Source of the DNA: Rostratula benghalensis
Lineage: Eukaryota > Chordata > Aves > Charadriiformes > Rostratulidae
Reading direction: 5' to 3'
Length of the DNA: 64,000 bases
Assembly (NCBI GenBank): GCA_013399305.1
Contig: VXAI01000065.1
Location: forward strand, 3,760,216-3,824,215
The notes beneath the pieces are model-generated. The model was not told where the DNA came from and ran no database searches. It saw only the letters and a program-made list of their open reading frames with translations. The stretch's first letter is position 1. Every line of letters starts with the position of its first letter. The position numbers and the translations under genes are program-made. This document shows, one piece after another, positions 46,703 through 60,000 of this stretch.

Positions 46703-47111
46703 CAGAGTCACAGAATCACAGATTATCAAGTATTGGAAGGGACCTTGAAAGATCATCTAGTCCAATCCCCCTGCCAGAGCAGGAACACCTAGATCAGGTC
46801 ACACAGGAACGCGTCCAGACGGGTTTTGAATGTCTCCAGAGAAGGAGACTCCACCACCTCTCTGGGCAGCCCCTTCCAGTGCTCCGTCACCCTCACCGTG
46901 AAGAAGTTTTTCCTCATATTTAAGTGGAACCTCCTGTGTTCCAGCTTGCACCCATTGCCCCTTGTCCTATCATAGGCCATCACTGAGAAGAGCCTGGCTC
47001 CATCCTCCTGACACTCACCCTTTACATATTTATAAACATGAAGTAGGTCACCCCTCAGTCTCCTCTTCTCCAAGCTAAAGACAACCAGCTCCCTCAGTCA
47101 GTCCTCCTATG
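46703..47111 (-). mobile_element. CR1 fragment of the young subfamily
   Basis: About 409 bases, inverted. The minus-strand ORF 46789-47073 is uninterrupted for 94 residues (start [20 protein letters not shown], later [20 protein letters not shown]) and is followed by the 3' UTR and an end rich in CACAGAATCACAG. It is the cleanest copy of the subfamily seen at 26212, 50729 and 56894. Confidence 0.94.
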
Positions 47112-50100
47112 ATCAAATAAGTAAAAGCAAGCAAATTTCACATCTGCATTAAAAGGCTGAGAGTGATGGTATGGTCACGTGCAAGAGGTAGTCTAGCATA
47201 CAATGATCAGCAAACCTACTTGTACATTATATACCATATTTTTGTATTTATCTTTCTCAAGATATCAGCAAAGATTTTCAGTAATGACTGCACCAAGATC
47301 AAGGATTCCTTTAAAAAGTCATTGGTAGAAGGTATTGGCTTCTTGGTAGCTGCTGTTTCTTACATTCCTCTCAGTGAAACTTCAGCTTTAAGTAGTAGGA
47401 AACTCACTCTTGCAAATGAAAAAAAAAAAAAAAAAAAAAGGAACTTTTTCTATACCCTTTTAAAGTCCTTTAAAGATAATTGCAATTTTAGGATGTTAAA
47501 CAGAAGTAATCTCATGCACTTAATGAACAAAGTTTCAGAATCTCATGCAGAAAAGGTTTGATTCAGGATTCTTAGTCTGGTTCCAGTTTGGTCTTCAGAC
47601 TTGATATTCTCAGAAAAAGGACCATGTCATTATAGGATGTGGGGTTGATTTTTCCTAAACACTTTCCAATTCAGTCTTGCATTCTCTCTCCCTCTTTTTT
47701 TTTTTTTTTTTTTTTTTTTTCCTTTTCATTCTACAGCACTAACATAAGTACTGTTTTCTCTTGCACTTTTCTTTAAAACTGCCAGTTTTTCTGTAACGGC
47801 TGTCAATGACCTCAGGACTAAAAGTTACATATGACCTTTCCTGAGGTCAGAAATATCTGAGAGAACTTTAATACCAAAGTGGAAAACACTATGCAGTGCA
47901 AATCTCACTTCTTTGCAAGAGATCCACAGAGCCATTCAAAAAACTGCTGATAGCATGCATTCATCTGCTGCAGATTAAATAGGCTTAGTTTTCAGTAAGT
48001 GTCATGGAGAGATGTAATTATGACTCCTATCTGTTCACTCCCAGTATACACATTTATGCTACTTGAGCCAGAAAAGCTCACAGCAATAGTTGGTCATTAT
48101 CTCCTCCCTGAACTACATCACTGAATGCAAGAAACATCCGGAGGAAAAGCCTATCGAAATATCCAAATGACAGACAGCTGTCAGTGTTTAAAAAAAAGCC
48201 AATGCAGCCATCAACTAGAGAGACCTGGACACTGAGGAATCTCTGGGCTCTGGGCTTAGTTTTCTTAAGTAACTCTTGATTACACCTTTTCAACTAAATT
48301 CGTATATGTTTTTAGAGCTATAGTAGGTACCTGCCATAAATGTACTCATGTGGCAAAACTTCCACCAGCATCAGTTTCGGACACTATTAAAGAAGACTTA
48401 ATGTTGGCTCAATGGTGAAGGAGACTTGGTCTAATATGAAAAGATAACATCCCAGAGCAAAACAAAAAGCAAAACTACAAAACCTTGTGATACCCAAAGG
48501 GATGGGCAACAGCGCGGTTCAGGGCACAGAGAGCGGTGTAACTTAATCCCTGGGAAAGCCATGGCAAACTAGGATAGATTGATTTTTGAGGAGATTCATG
48601 CCTGCTTGTGAGGGGCTTGTTTTCTGAATTCAAACACAGCTGAGCAGACTTTGGAACCTGACACTCCTACAGTAGAAGTAACACCTGTGCCATGCCTACT
48701 TTAGGTGGGAAGTCCTCTTTATCATCAGTGTCACCCAAACCCACCATTTTTAAGCAAATATGGCTTTGATTAACATCTACCACATAACAATCCATTTGCC
48801 TTTCGTTTAGCTACAACAGGAATGTAAATGGAGCAAAAATCCTTTGGAAGGACTGAGTGGAGTAGAACAGGATTGCTTTATAGAGTAATCGGTTTCCCTT
48901 GGGTATTTCTTGCACTTGTCTTCTGCAGTCTTTTTGCAAGCACAGGATGGAGATCAGGCAGACCCTTGAAGATCACCGGCACTAAATCAGGCAACACATC
49001 AAGATGCCTGTACAAGTAAGGCATTTTGGGACTGAACTCATAATTTCTAAGAGCAAATACATTAGGATTTTATAAGCTCAAAAAGGCTTGTGAGAGTAAT
49101 AATCCATAAAGCCTATTAAGCTATTAAGGTAACCAAATAAAGCATCTGCATTTTGATCTGTCTCCAATCTAAACGCTCAGCATGAAGCTTTCTTAGTGAT
49201 ATAAAGAAGGCTGAAGAAATTATTCTCCAAAAGACAATTTTCTATGTTTCAGCTTCTGTTAGAAAAGAATCCAGAAACTTCTTCCACTTTTACAACATCT
49301 TATAGCAGTGTAATGCTTTCAATATTTGAAAATGTCTTCTCTATTAAAAGGATTTTTCATTCTTTAAGACAAAGAATAAAATACACTGGTTCTTCTAGCC
49401 TATTTATATTTTTACACGTTTGCACTGTTTTACCTGCTGTAAAATCCATCAGCCACGTGACTCCCATAGCAATCTCTGCTCTGCTTACTAATTGTTACTA
49501 TTACTCCACACTATTGGCTGGATGTTCCCCACAGCATTTGTTCCTTTTTTCATCCTTTTCACTTTCATTCAGAATCAGCTTAAAGACAAATTTCATGACA
49601 GGCTAGTTCATGACCTATCAAAATTAAATTAAATGGATCTTTTTAGCTAATGTTCTTTGGAGGATGCCATTTTGCACCCTAGATATTTTGTTCTTAACTT
49701 AGGCAAGTGATAAGGCTCTTTGACTTTATATTATTCTGGTATGTCAAGCAGGGCCAAACACATGGCTATAGGTACCTTACCATACTTTTCTTGAAATTTT
49801 TTATTTAGTGTCATGTGCTAACATCACAAGCAATAATCTTAGCTTTTCTGCATAAGACAATAGGTGCACATTTGCTACCTTCACCAGTAGTCCAATTTAT
49901 ATTGTGAAATAAGCTTTCATCCTTCCAAATGAAAATGGTTTACAGTCTTAGTTTTATAATTGTGGAATTGTGTTCTCAGATGTGAGATTTCATACACATA
50001 TCTTGAAATAATCAAATGACAGGAAAAATGGTAATGTGTTCATCACAGTCTGCAGCAGCATTCACCAATTATTCCAATAGTAGTTGAAGAAATATGATAG

Positions 50101-50728
50101 GTATTTGTCATCCCCAAAACTTTTAGATTCACAGAAAAGCCATTCTTATGTCTGTCTAGGCAAAGTGTTTAAATTGAAACTATTCAATAAGATAATGTAT
50201 TGTTTTTTACTTAATTGCAAAGTCCCCATTTTGACATATATTTCTTTACATTTTGTTTATTTTTAACTCTCCTTCCTTTTCCAGCCCTGCAAAAGTTTTT
50301 CTTCCGAGACTATGTACAATTATAATACAAAAATAAAGACTAGAAAGGCTTTACAGATAAGCCAAGAAAATAACACTGATTGTGATAGGAAAATAAAGAT
50401 TAGTCTGTTTCCATGGTAAAATATAACTACTATATTAGACATGGGAACTGCAGTAATTAACAGAACTGGAGCAAAGACATCTTCTGCCTGAGTTCTACAA
50501 CAGGCCAGAGTTGATCTTCATATGTAATGCTGATTGTATTATTTTTACCATTTACTTTTTTTCATGCCAGGTGATATTTACTTAGCACACACCATGACAA
50601 ATGAAGAATGTGTGACAAAGTCTTGGATGAAGCAAAATGGTGGCTCAGAAAGTTTATCTGGAGGATGAATTGGGAGGACACAGAAATATTCACTTCATCG
50701 TGTTTAACATTTTAAATTTAAATTTAAA
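47112..50728. other. unique non-coding sequence with homopolymers
   Basis: Contains an A19 run ending near 47439, a T27 run near 47695-47721 and a palindromic AGGTCA hairpin at 47807-47849 (annotated). The ORF 47163-47561 (132 codons) runs through the poly-A tract as polylysine and is spurious. The ORF 48828-49019 ends at a GTAAGG site but has no acceptor. Confidence 0.4.
47807..47849. promoter_or_regulatory. hairpin of AGGTCA half-sites
   Basis: TGACCTCAGGA (47807-47817) and TCCTGAGGTCA (47839-47849) are perfect 11-base inverted arms around a 21-base loop. The loop contains a third half-site, TGACCT, at 47832-47837. It could be a cluster of nuclear-receptor half-sites or simply a stem-loop. 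Confidence 0.4.
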
Positions 50729-50826
50729 TGTGACCTGATCTAGGTGTTCCTGATCTGGCAGGGGGATTGGACTAGATGATCTTTCAAGGTCCCTTCCAGT
50801 CCCTGATAGTCTGTGATTCTGTGATT
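50729..50826 (+). mobile_element. short CR1 3' end, young subfamily
   Basis: Severely 5'-truncated copy (about 98 bases) starting GTGACCTGATCTAGG and ending CTGTGATTCTGTGAT. It is preceded directly by the AT-rich repeat TTTAAATTTAAATTTAAA, probably the insertion site. Confidence 0.9.
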
Positions 50827-52019
50827 TTAATTTTCACTGAATGACATTTATTATCTGAGCAACTGAGAACTATTCAGAGTAAGTGGGCATGGTGAGCTTG
50901 GATTTCTAGAGAATATATTAAAAGCACTTGTGAAGGGTACAATTAGATGATTATTACATTATTCCTCCACTTATTCAGATACAGGTACTCCAGGTTTAGT
51001 GACACAAAATTAATACCAATATTTTTACAGTGTAAGTTAAAATAAAGTACCCTTATCTCAACACCAAACGTTTGCCTTGTTCAGTCAGATGGCTTGCAGG
51101 AGGAAAGATTATAACATTCAGTCATTTCATTTATACTAAGCCTCATGTAAATAACTGTAGTGATTGTGTATTTATTTTGCAAAATATTTTTCAAAAAGTG
51201 GACTGAAACCACCAGGCCTGGTCCTGAAGCATTAAAAAAAAATTCTACTTATTTTAATGCCTGAAGTTCTCTCTGTCCATCAAAGAAAATCACTTTATTT
51301 ACCACTGAAATATCTCTGGCTGAAAGGCTGCTACAGATCACTGTAAAATTACACAAAAATTTGAGACATGGAGAGGCCAAAAAACTGCTTGGGAAAATTA
51401 AGGGACAGGGGCTATTTGGTCTATTTTAAATATTTATTGAGCAGCATAACATTTTTCTTCACTGTGGTAGTACATTGCCATATGGCTATGTTGCACCTGA
51501 ATTTAGCACATCTCTCAAGTGAAGTACTCTACATGTATTTTACAGTATTCCTCACTGGAATCTTACTCCAGATAACATGGCACGGCAGCTGCTCCTTCCA
51601 ACATTTTAATATTAAGACTTTTATATAAATCCCACAAAAGCTAAACCAAATCTCAACAGAGGCCAAACATTTCCATGCTATTATTAGAGAGGCTTCTCCC
51701 CTTGCTCTGTACTGTTTCTCATAGTATCCCTGCTACAGCTACACAGTACCAAAGGCAGGAGTCCCATTGCTGTTGTCACCTGTCCTACAACTTAATACAA
51801 TGAATGCTTGTACAAATCAGCAGATTAGACTAACATATCAGAAGTTTTGCTTGGGCACTTGCACTGCAGTTGACTATAAACCACTGAAGTGAGAACAAGA
51901 GCAGTCCCCTGTGGATTACTCAGAATTCGAAGCAAACACAGACCTGCTGCATTTCCACAGATGATAAGCACTGAAGGGGAATAACAGGGTCAGCAGGGAA
52001 GACTGCAAGCTGTCCTTAC
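50827..52019. other. unique non-coding sequence
   Basis: No feature seen apart from scattered short ORFs such as 51368-51628 (plus), which lacks splice sites and recognisable motifs. Confidence 0.4.
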
Positions 52020-52088
52020 CGTTCCTTGAAGGATCCACAGAAATGCTGATGACATTTCATTTCCATTTGAGTCTGGAATTTGCTGTGT
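52020..52088 (-). CDS. minus-strand 69-base exon candidate
   Basis: Acceptor TTATTTATCTAACTTGTTAG, donor AACG|GTAAGGAC. The exon is exactly 23 codons, phase 0 at both ends, and reads TQQIPDSNGNEM then SSAFLWILQGT with no stop. It would join in phase to the 34952-34990 exon (QGT|SPNAG). The splice sites and symmetric length are good; the peptide is not one I recognise. It may be the upstream part of the same minus-strand gene. Confidence 0.4.
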
Positions 52089-55000
52089 CTAACAAGTTAG
52101 ATAAATAAATTCTAAGTAATTTTGCATAAATGTCTTTGCTTCAAATGGAATAAAATTAGTAGTGGACATAAGTTGCATTTAAATAGAAGATCATTAGGAT
52201 ATCCAAATCACTTTTACCAGAGGTGCTTTGCAATCAGCTTACATTAGATGTGCTGTCTCCCATGCAAATAGCAAGGATAAGCAGGATCTGGCATTTGATC
52301 AGACAAATTTGTGACAACTCATTCCTCCCTGTAAGCTGTTGGGACACAGCTGGGACATAACTTTCTCTGACAGGAGACAGAGAACAAGACCTTGCTTGCA
52401 TTTCTTCTATAAGAACAAGCACTTCATTCATCCCAACACTTCCTGATTGCAGTAATGTAGTTTTCCGGGTGCTCCAGCATTTTTCTCTTAAAGGCCTCAG
52501 AACTCTTTCATACACTTTTTTAAGAAGAAAAGCTATTCCCACACTATGTATCAGAATATCCATTCCTTACAGCCTTATGGAACTAGAGTTCTCTGCTGAA
52601 AGATAATGGAGCTTAATCCTAGCTCCATAATAAGAAAGGTCTCTCCCCCTCAATACATTCACATTTTTGTTTAAACAACATTAATTCCCAAGTTTACTTG
52701 GATGTCAGAAATTTGGCACCAGAGGAACTCCATTCACCTCAGTAAAGCAACTCCAGATCTCCCATGTGATTATTACAGAATAGTACAGAATTTGGCTCAG
52801 TATGCTATATCGTACTAAGATGTTCTTTAAAGAGTGGTTCTTTACTTGCTAATCTATGTATTTTGGTCAGAGCTGTTTCTGAGTGAAGGCTGAGTCCTGG
52901 ATTTATCACCCAGCCAAAGCCCTAAGGAGGCTGCAAGAAGTACAACATGTAGTGCTTTGTACCACTGCTTTACAGAATACAAATAGCTCTAGAGGATCTG
53001 ACACAATCTTTGGAAGTTCTAGCATTTGCTTTGTTTTGGAGAGGTAAGTGGTCTCAGTTATGCCCTATGAGGAACAACTGGAAAGAAATGAGTCCTAACA
53101 AAGAAGGTGCCGACTCTTGAGCCAGATTTATGTTCAGTTTCCCTCTTTCCAGGCAGAAGATGGAATTACATTCTTTATACGGCTGCTGCATTTTTGGTTT
53201 AAATGCTGGTACAGACCCACACAGCACCGACTAGTTCTGCTGAATCCCGTACATCCTATTACTTCTTAACTTCAATGACCAAAGGCAGGGGCAGATCTTG
53301 CCTTACAAGGACGAGGGCAAGAAATGGTCCTACAAGCTACTGAAAGTTCCCATGTCTCAGTTTGGAAATATCTAAGCAGACACTGAGGTAGAATTTGTAT
53401 ATGAATTTATTTAATNAAAAGGAAAAATATTATTGATCCAGTGATAGGCATTAGTATGTGTAGCAACGTTTATATTCCTGTAAGGCAGGAGTTGATCTAA
53501 ACTCATCTTTATTTGCCAATAAATGGCAGGTTTAAAAATGTTTTCAAGCTATTGGTTCTATTTCTGCAAGGATAACGGTGACGTAAAGTAGGAGGATTTC
53601 AGCGTTATTGAGAGCTTTATTGTTTATTAAGACGGGTAAGACCTGGATAACCTTGGCAGTCCTTGCAGAGGTGGAGAAGGAAAGATTACTGAGATTCTTA
53701 AAAGTGCTTCTTGTGATATATCCAGCAAAAGATAGTAAAATATCAGGATTGAGGTAATACTGGTAATGTGAGCTGAAGCTATAAACAACTTCACTTTCTG
53801 CCTGGAACTGGCATACTCTTTTCCCTCTCTGCAGTCTCTGCAGCCACACAGAACGCTCACACTTCTCCAGATGCTGAAAACTGTTGGGTCTGTTCTGAAA
53901 CTGAGAATCTGATTAAGTGTATCTTTGATGTGACTAAAATGTGTGCTTGAGAACCTTTGTGAAGTAGGTCCTTGGTGAATACTGTGGCTTTCTGATTAGC
54001 CACAGAAAATATGAAAAGAGCAAGAGCAACCTGCCAAGTAATAAATTTATCTTTTCTGTGATGATCTCCCTTCTAGCGAGGGCTGTAGCATCGCTGTACA
54101 TTTAGGACAAACTACAGAGTTTTAAATTCCTACAAATAAGCACTACTTACTCACACCAGTCAGTCAATAGATTAAGAAGTATTCTTGGTACACCCTCTGA
54201 TGTACTCTATAGCTGTTTGTTTGCCCATACGCAAAATGAAGATAACAATACAGACTTTTGGGGAAGTGACTGGCCAGTCATACATGGAAAATTCAATGGA
54301 CAGCTAAATAATTTGGTTCAATTATCCAGTACCTTCACTATTCCCTTGTCAATTTATATTTCTGTTTCCATCTGTTTCTAGTTAAATCCCATGCATCTTG
54401 AGCAATAGTTTTGGTTGGTGATAAAAACAAACATTTGAAGAGCTATTCTTTCTGCTTTTTATTGTTGAATAGATAAATTTGAACAAGAAATTCAAAGTAC
54501 ATCTTGGTCTAACCTTAAATCCTACATAACAGAAACATTTGCTTTTGATTTTATGAAATTTACAAAACAAAACATCCTTTCTACACTGTACTGAGAGTCT
54601 GCCTCACAGTAAGCAGGTATCAACATGTTAACCTGTTACAAGCAGGGACCAAATCAATGTAAGCAGAATCATCAGCAGAGTGATGAAGTAAATGTGCAAA
54701 ACCTTCCTTTTTCGGGTCCCACTGCTACCACCAATACACTTTCCCTTTAATTCTCTACGAGGTGAGAATGTGAGTGGAGTAAAAGGGAAGACTCATGATG
54801 ACCTGGGTCAGGTCCACCTGAAAACTCTTCTCTGATGTACTTTGCTCCACTGATCTAGATGGGTGCTTGTGTCAACAAGTCTCTGTCAGTCACCCAGGCA
54901 TTTTATGCTGTTTACAAGGGAGGTCTCAGCTCCTACACTTTCTTATTCATTCCTTGGCCAGAACACTATTATTTGGATAATGGCAAAATCCATCAAAAAA

Positions 55001-55823
55001 TAAGCAATCCCTTCCAGTCAAAATGAAGCGATGAACTTGTTTTCTCTGGAATCAACACTACGATATCTACTCATTGCAATAGGGATGCACCCCTAGAGTT
55101 GATGTTGTTCTTTACCCTTCTGAAAATCCAGCAAAAGAGCAGGATCTTGCCCCTCTAGTGTGCACTTGCTGCTGCTGCTTCTAAAGTCTTGGAATTAAAT
55201 GAGAATAAATTCCTAATAAAATCTTATTGACAAACTGGAAGGAGTTCTCACATTCAACAGCCTGTGAGGGCCAATGCAGCATTTTTAAGTTTTGTGAATC
55301 TCAGATTTAGTAGAAGTTATGTATCCATTCTTTTAGAGGTCTTGATCTTTGTTGCTTACACAGTTAATGATCAATCAGGGAGATGAATCCACAGTAAATA
55401 TCCCAGTTTAACTCAACTTCCATAGTTTTCACTGGAGTGATCACTGAAAGTGTGGACATCATTAGAGTTCCAACCACTTTAAGGTACCACTAGTCACCAC
55501 AACAATAGCACTATCAACACATAAGCAGTTCTTGTATGGACCTATCTTTTCACAGAGGTTGCAGACATTATGAGATGAGAGAGGTCTGTTGACTTTGTAT
55601 TAACATTGGTGGAGATAGCTGAAATTTTCTTTGTTGTGCAGGAGGCCAGATGGTTGAAATAACAGGTTCTAAATTCAAGATCTGTTCTGTTCTTGCTTAG
55701 TTGAAACTTTCTACTAGATCTGATGTTGCTGTACCAGCATTTTCCATGCTTGCTGTTCAATGACTAAAATGCATGTGTATTGTCACGGGTGTTTCTTGCT
55801 CTGCAGAATGTGGTTATACTTAC
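52089..55823. other. unique non-coding sequence
   Basis: No CR1. One undetermined base at 53416. Overlapping minus-strand ORFs at 53544-53860 lack splice support. A plus-strand GTAAGT site at 53044 has no convincing exon before it. Confidence 0.4.
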
Positions 55824-55897
55824 AGGTGCATACATAGTTCATCTTCCAATTGTTTGACTGGTTCTTGGCTTTATTTACTGAGTTCAAGTCAAGGAGG
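55824..55897 (-). CDS. minus-strand 74-base exon candidate
   Basis: Excellent acceptor (CAATATTTTCAG) and donor (ACCT|GTAAGTAT). Only one frame is open, reading LLDLNSVNKAKNQ then SNNWKMNYVCT. It needs two bases from upstream and leaves one, so it cannot join 52020-52088 directly; an intermediate exon would be required, or it is a chance pairing of good splice sites. Confidence 0.3.
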
Positions 55898-56893
55898 CTG
55901 AAAATATTGTGCAAGGCAAAACGAAGCCTTAACGTACACAATCCATGAATTTTCTTTGTTCTACCAAACCTACAGAGAAAGACTGGTTCAAAAGGTTTGT
56001 TTTCTTCTCGTTGTTATATAGCCTTCCCATCCATTGTATTTCTCCTTGATTCCAGTACCACTCAATAGAAAGTCTTCCATTGCACCAACTGCAATGGAAT
56101 GGAGAAGTTTTTATTTTGGTTTCAGTTTGTTTTGTTTGAGTACATATTTTCTCCATTCTTCAAAAATAATGTAAGGCAGGCTGGCTTCCAGCTTTTTTTC
56201 ACCTGTCTTTTGTCATCTTGTGATTTGTTGGACTTCATGAAGAATGTTGTGGCTTAAATGCCACATTTGACAGTATAAGTCATTTGACTGAAGAGCCCTC
56301 TGTATTATCAAGGCACTGGATATCAGTCCATGTCCTCTGCTTTCGTCATAATACGGCTCTTACTGTGCAGATAAGGTGGCCAGGCTGACAACACTGACTG
56401 CAGAGTGTTCTTTTATGAAAACAGTGCAGATGTTCTCCATCAGACATGAAAAGGTCAAAGAAAGCAACGAAATGTTCCCTTAAAAGACACATACTCGGGC
56501 CTTAGTATTTTACACTCAAATTGTTTTGTGACTTAATGAAAAAGGGAGCAAATGAGTAAACAGATGAGTTCAGCTTTTTGTTGTTGTTTTTTACCATTTG
56601 TAAAGCTTCCAAAGCATTTTTTAAGACCTAATTTACAGTCTTTCAAAAAGTACATGTTGGCTAAGAAATACACGTCAGCAGCAACAGCCTATGAGAAGAT
56701 AATGGGAAAAAACCTACCATTCTGTGCAAGCCATCTGCCTTTATATATTTACTGGGGCAGAAACCTGCAAATCAAGGTATATTGTCCCTGTCTCACTTCC
56801 TAAGCGTTTTAACTCCCTTCAGTACCTATGAAGCCAAACTGATGGCCAAGCAAATCTTGTATTCTTGTTTTCTTAAAACATTGTTAACATAAC
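55898..56893. other. unique non-coding sequence
   Basis: A possible minus-strand exon at 56203-56252 (ending KSNKSQDDKRQ at a GTGAAA donor) has a poor acceptor and is not called. Otherwise nothing is seen. Confidence 0.35.
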
Positions 56894-57046
56894 AGAGAAG
56901 GAGTCTCCTTCTCTGGAGACATTCAAATCCCGTCTGGACGCGTTTCTGTGTGGCTGGATCTAGGTGTTCCTGCTCTGGCAGGGTGGTTGGACTAGATGAT
57001 CTTTCAAGGTCCCTTCCAATCCCTGATAGTCTGTGATTCTGTGATT
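56894..57046 (+). mobile_element. CR1 3' end, young subfamily
   Basis: About 150 bases: GGAGTCTCCTTCTCTGGAG through GTTCCTGCTCTGGCAGG to CTGTGATTCTGTGAT. Nearly identical over its length to the copies at 26212-26569 and 46703-47111. Confidence 0.92.
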
Positions 57047-60000
57047 TAAAGAAATTATAATGGAATTCTTTAGCATGATTTCTAATAAGGTTTTTGTCCA
57101 TGGATGAACTGCACTGCTTTCACCAGCTTTCTCTTAAAACAAGTATGTCCATTTGCTTTCAGAAGTCACCTACTATAACCAACAGTGAAACAGACCAAAA
57201 TTGCATTGCTAAGTAAGTAATAGATTGCCTATTTTGGATAAGCCTACAATTACGTCCATATACAGAAAGGTGTTTTATAAAAACATTTCATTATTTCCAT
57301 TATGCGGAAATGGTAAAAATCTAGAGAAACACAGTTCAGTAAGTAGCAACATAACTGTTCTATAGTTTCTTCTACGAGCAGGGAGCTTATCAGTACAACA
57401 AGCTGGAAAAGGTGAAAGGTCATTTTCTGTCACAGGATGATGATAAGCCTTGTACATATTTTCACTGTTGAATAGCTAAAATCCTGGATGTGTCAAAAAA
57501 AAAAAAAAGTATTGCTAGTAGAGATTGGCAGCCCTTCAAAAACCCCCTGACAAGGTTCAACTACAAGACTGTGAGCAGCTTAAGTCACATGCCAAGAGGA
57601 AATATGGATGCCGACCAGGGCAGGTGCTGGAAAGGACAATCAGGTGAACAAGAGACACAGGTGCTGGGAAGGACACACAGTGAACAAGAGACAAGAAACC
57701 TCAGAGCTTGATTCCTCTATATAGAAAAAATGGCAGAATGGGAACACAAAGGCATTTTTAAAAAATTTCAGGGAAACAAGGACAGAACAAGAGGATATAA
57801 ACCGGCCACAGATACAGAGAAGGGTTTCCACATGTGGGAATGGTGAATTCTGAGCATAAGCATTTCTATCTGCCTTTTTCTTACATGCTGCTTTGATAAG
57901 CATCTACAAAGGATAGCATAACATGGTTGCCCCTGATTGCAAGCATAGGACACAGAAGTTCATGCCAGTGCTACATTGTCAGGTTTTGCAAGCAGTATTT
58001 TCAGCATATCCTGAGGAAAATCTAGGAGGAGATTCGACTTTTACTAGGATTTTTCAAAAGAGCTTTTTGTATATTTGGTGATCGTGTGCAAGTAACAAAA
58101 TTCTCCTTCATTCTCCTCATGACACTGGGCAGAAAGTACACTTTGGAAAAATTTATAGCCATCTACTAAAACTGAACTACGGAAATTGAGACAATTTTTA
58201 CACACAGTGACTTATTTTCAGGATGGAAGAGTAAGAAGATCATATAATTGCTTTATCTGCATACACTAAATGAAAATTTTGGAACAAAAAGCTCTGTCCT
58301 GAAGCAGGTTTTGACTATAGTCAGAACTACTACAAGTGAACTAGAACTGGATGTGAAGAATCACATGAATCAGAGCTGATTCAAGCTTATATGCAATTTT
58401 ATGGCTATATAAAGTCCTTGATTATTCTACTAGTACCAAGAAGAGCTACTTTGTGCTTAAGCCATGGAAGGTAGCACATAACCTCAAGGACTCAGCAGGG
58501 GACTGTATTTATATCACTGCCTTTAAAATCCTCCCATCCTAGCAGTTATAGAAGGCCATCTTTACTGTGCTATTATAGCACTTAAAATTAAAGGGAGTAT
58601 ATATGTTGCTAGGTGCAATAGCATTAATTGCCTTGGAAGTCATGTGGCTGACTAAATCTAGTATGTAAATGTAATAGTATATTTAATTTATCAGAACCAA
58701 TGACCATTAAAATACTTAGCCATATTAATAATATAATGAAAAATCACTTTGAAAAAAAAAGAGAAATCTGATTTACTTAAACACTGAATTATTGTGTTTG
58801 CATCATAAACCCACTTAGCACACTTCACAAAGTAATCCCACCCGGAGGAAATATAAATTATATGACCAGAACTCCAAATAAATATTACTCTAATGCTTCC
58901 ATTTGAAACCAGACTATTTAATTTGGAGTTTATAAAGAGATTTAGTTCCCGTGTAGTACTTAATAAGAATGCAGCTATTAATTTGGATGCAAAATAACAG
59001 TAGTGATACCATATAAAATAAAAACCTTCAAATGCAAAAACAATTAAAACGTTTTACTAAATCAATGGGAGAAGACACTGCCTTGAATAACCATATTAGC
59101 ACGTAAGAATATTTAAGTAACCCCTGCAAGAGTTGAAAGGCTGACGTAGCATCCCCTTACTCCTCCCTCGGCCTAACGAACACGCACGTGCACACCGCTG
59201 TCCATGGTTTTGAAAAGAGATAGCAAGGCGAAGAAAACCCCAACAAACCAACCATAAAACCCCGTTTAGTTCTAATGGGGAAATGTTATTTAATTTTATG
59301 AAATATCCTTCAAAACCAGCACTTCCGAAGTCTGCAAGGACCTCTTTATGCTTAACTAAGCATAAGGTGCTTGGATTTAAGTCATAGTGACACTGAGAAA
59401 ACGTATCTTAAAATGATACTAAAAGATACAGATGTCAGCGTTTCTGTAAGTCCCCCTTCGTTAAAAAAAACTCACCACCCCCCCCAAAATGGATTTCCTA
59501 TTTCAAAGACAGCACTCAACACACCATTCTGAGTGACAGCACTGGGGTCTGGCAAGCATCAAGCTGTGGAAACCAGATGACATTTTAAATTTCAAACACA
59601 GCTCAGGTTCCTTAAGGAATATGGGTAGCTAAAGACATCTTAAACCCATTGTACGTTGGCATTTTGCCCTGTGTAGCAGATATTTTAAACTCCCCCACAG
59701 ACACTTATGCAGTCTGATACCTTTTATTATTTTTTATGATTTTTATGATTTAATGTGCAGTCAGGCCAGGAAACTGACTTTGAAACCTTCCTAACTCCCC
59801 GAATTCTCATTCAGTTCCCCCTCAAACCTCTGATAAGGCAAAAGTTTAAACCTTTAGAAGTGGCATCTATGAAAGTTCAAGCAGATGTTGCTTTGGGTAG
59901 AACTACATATGTGATATTAAGTGCAGAAGAGAATATTCCTTCTTCCATTGGCCAGATGTTCTTGTCTCCTACATTCCGCAATCCTGTTCTCCAGAGGTTT

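Noticed and set aside
47163..47561. 132-codon ORF, plus strand
   Set aside because: It reads through an A19 tract as polylysine, has no splice or promoter support and starts just beside a CR1 copy; it is a chance frame.
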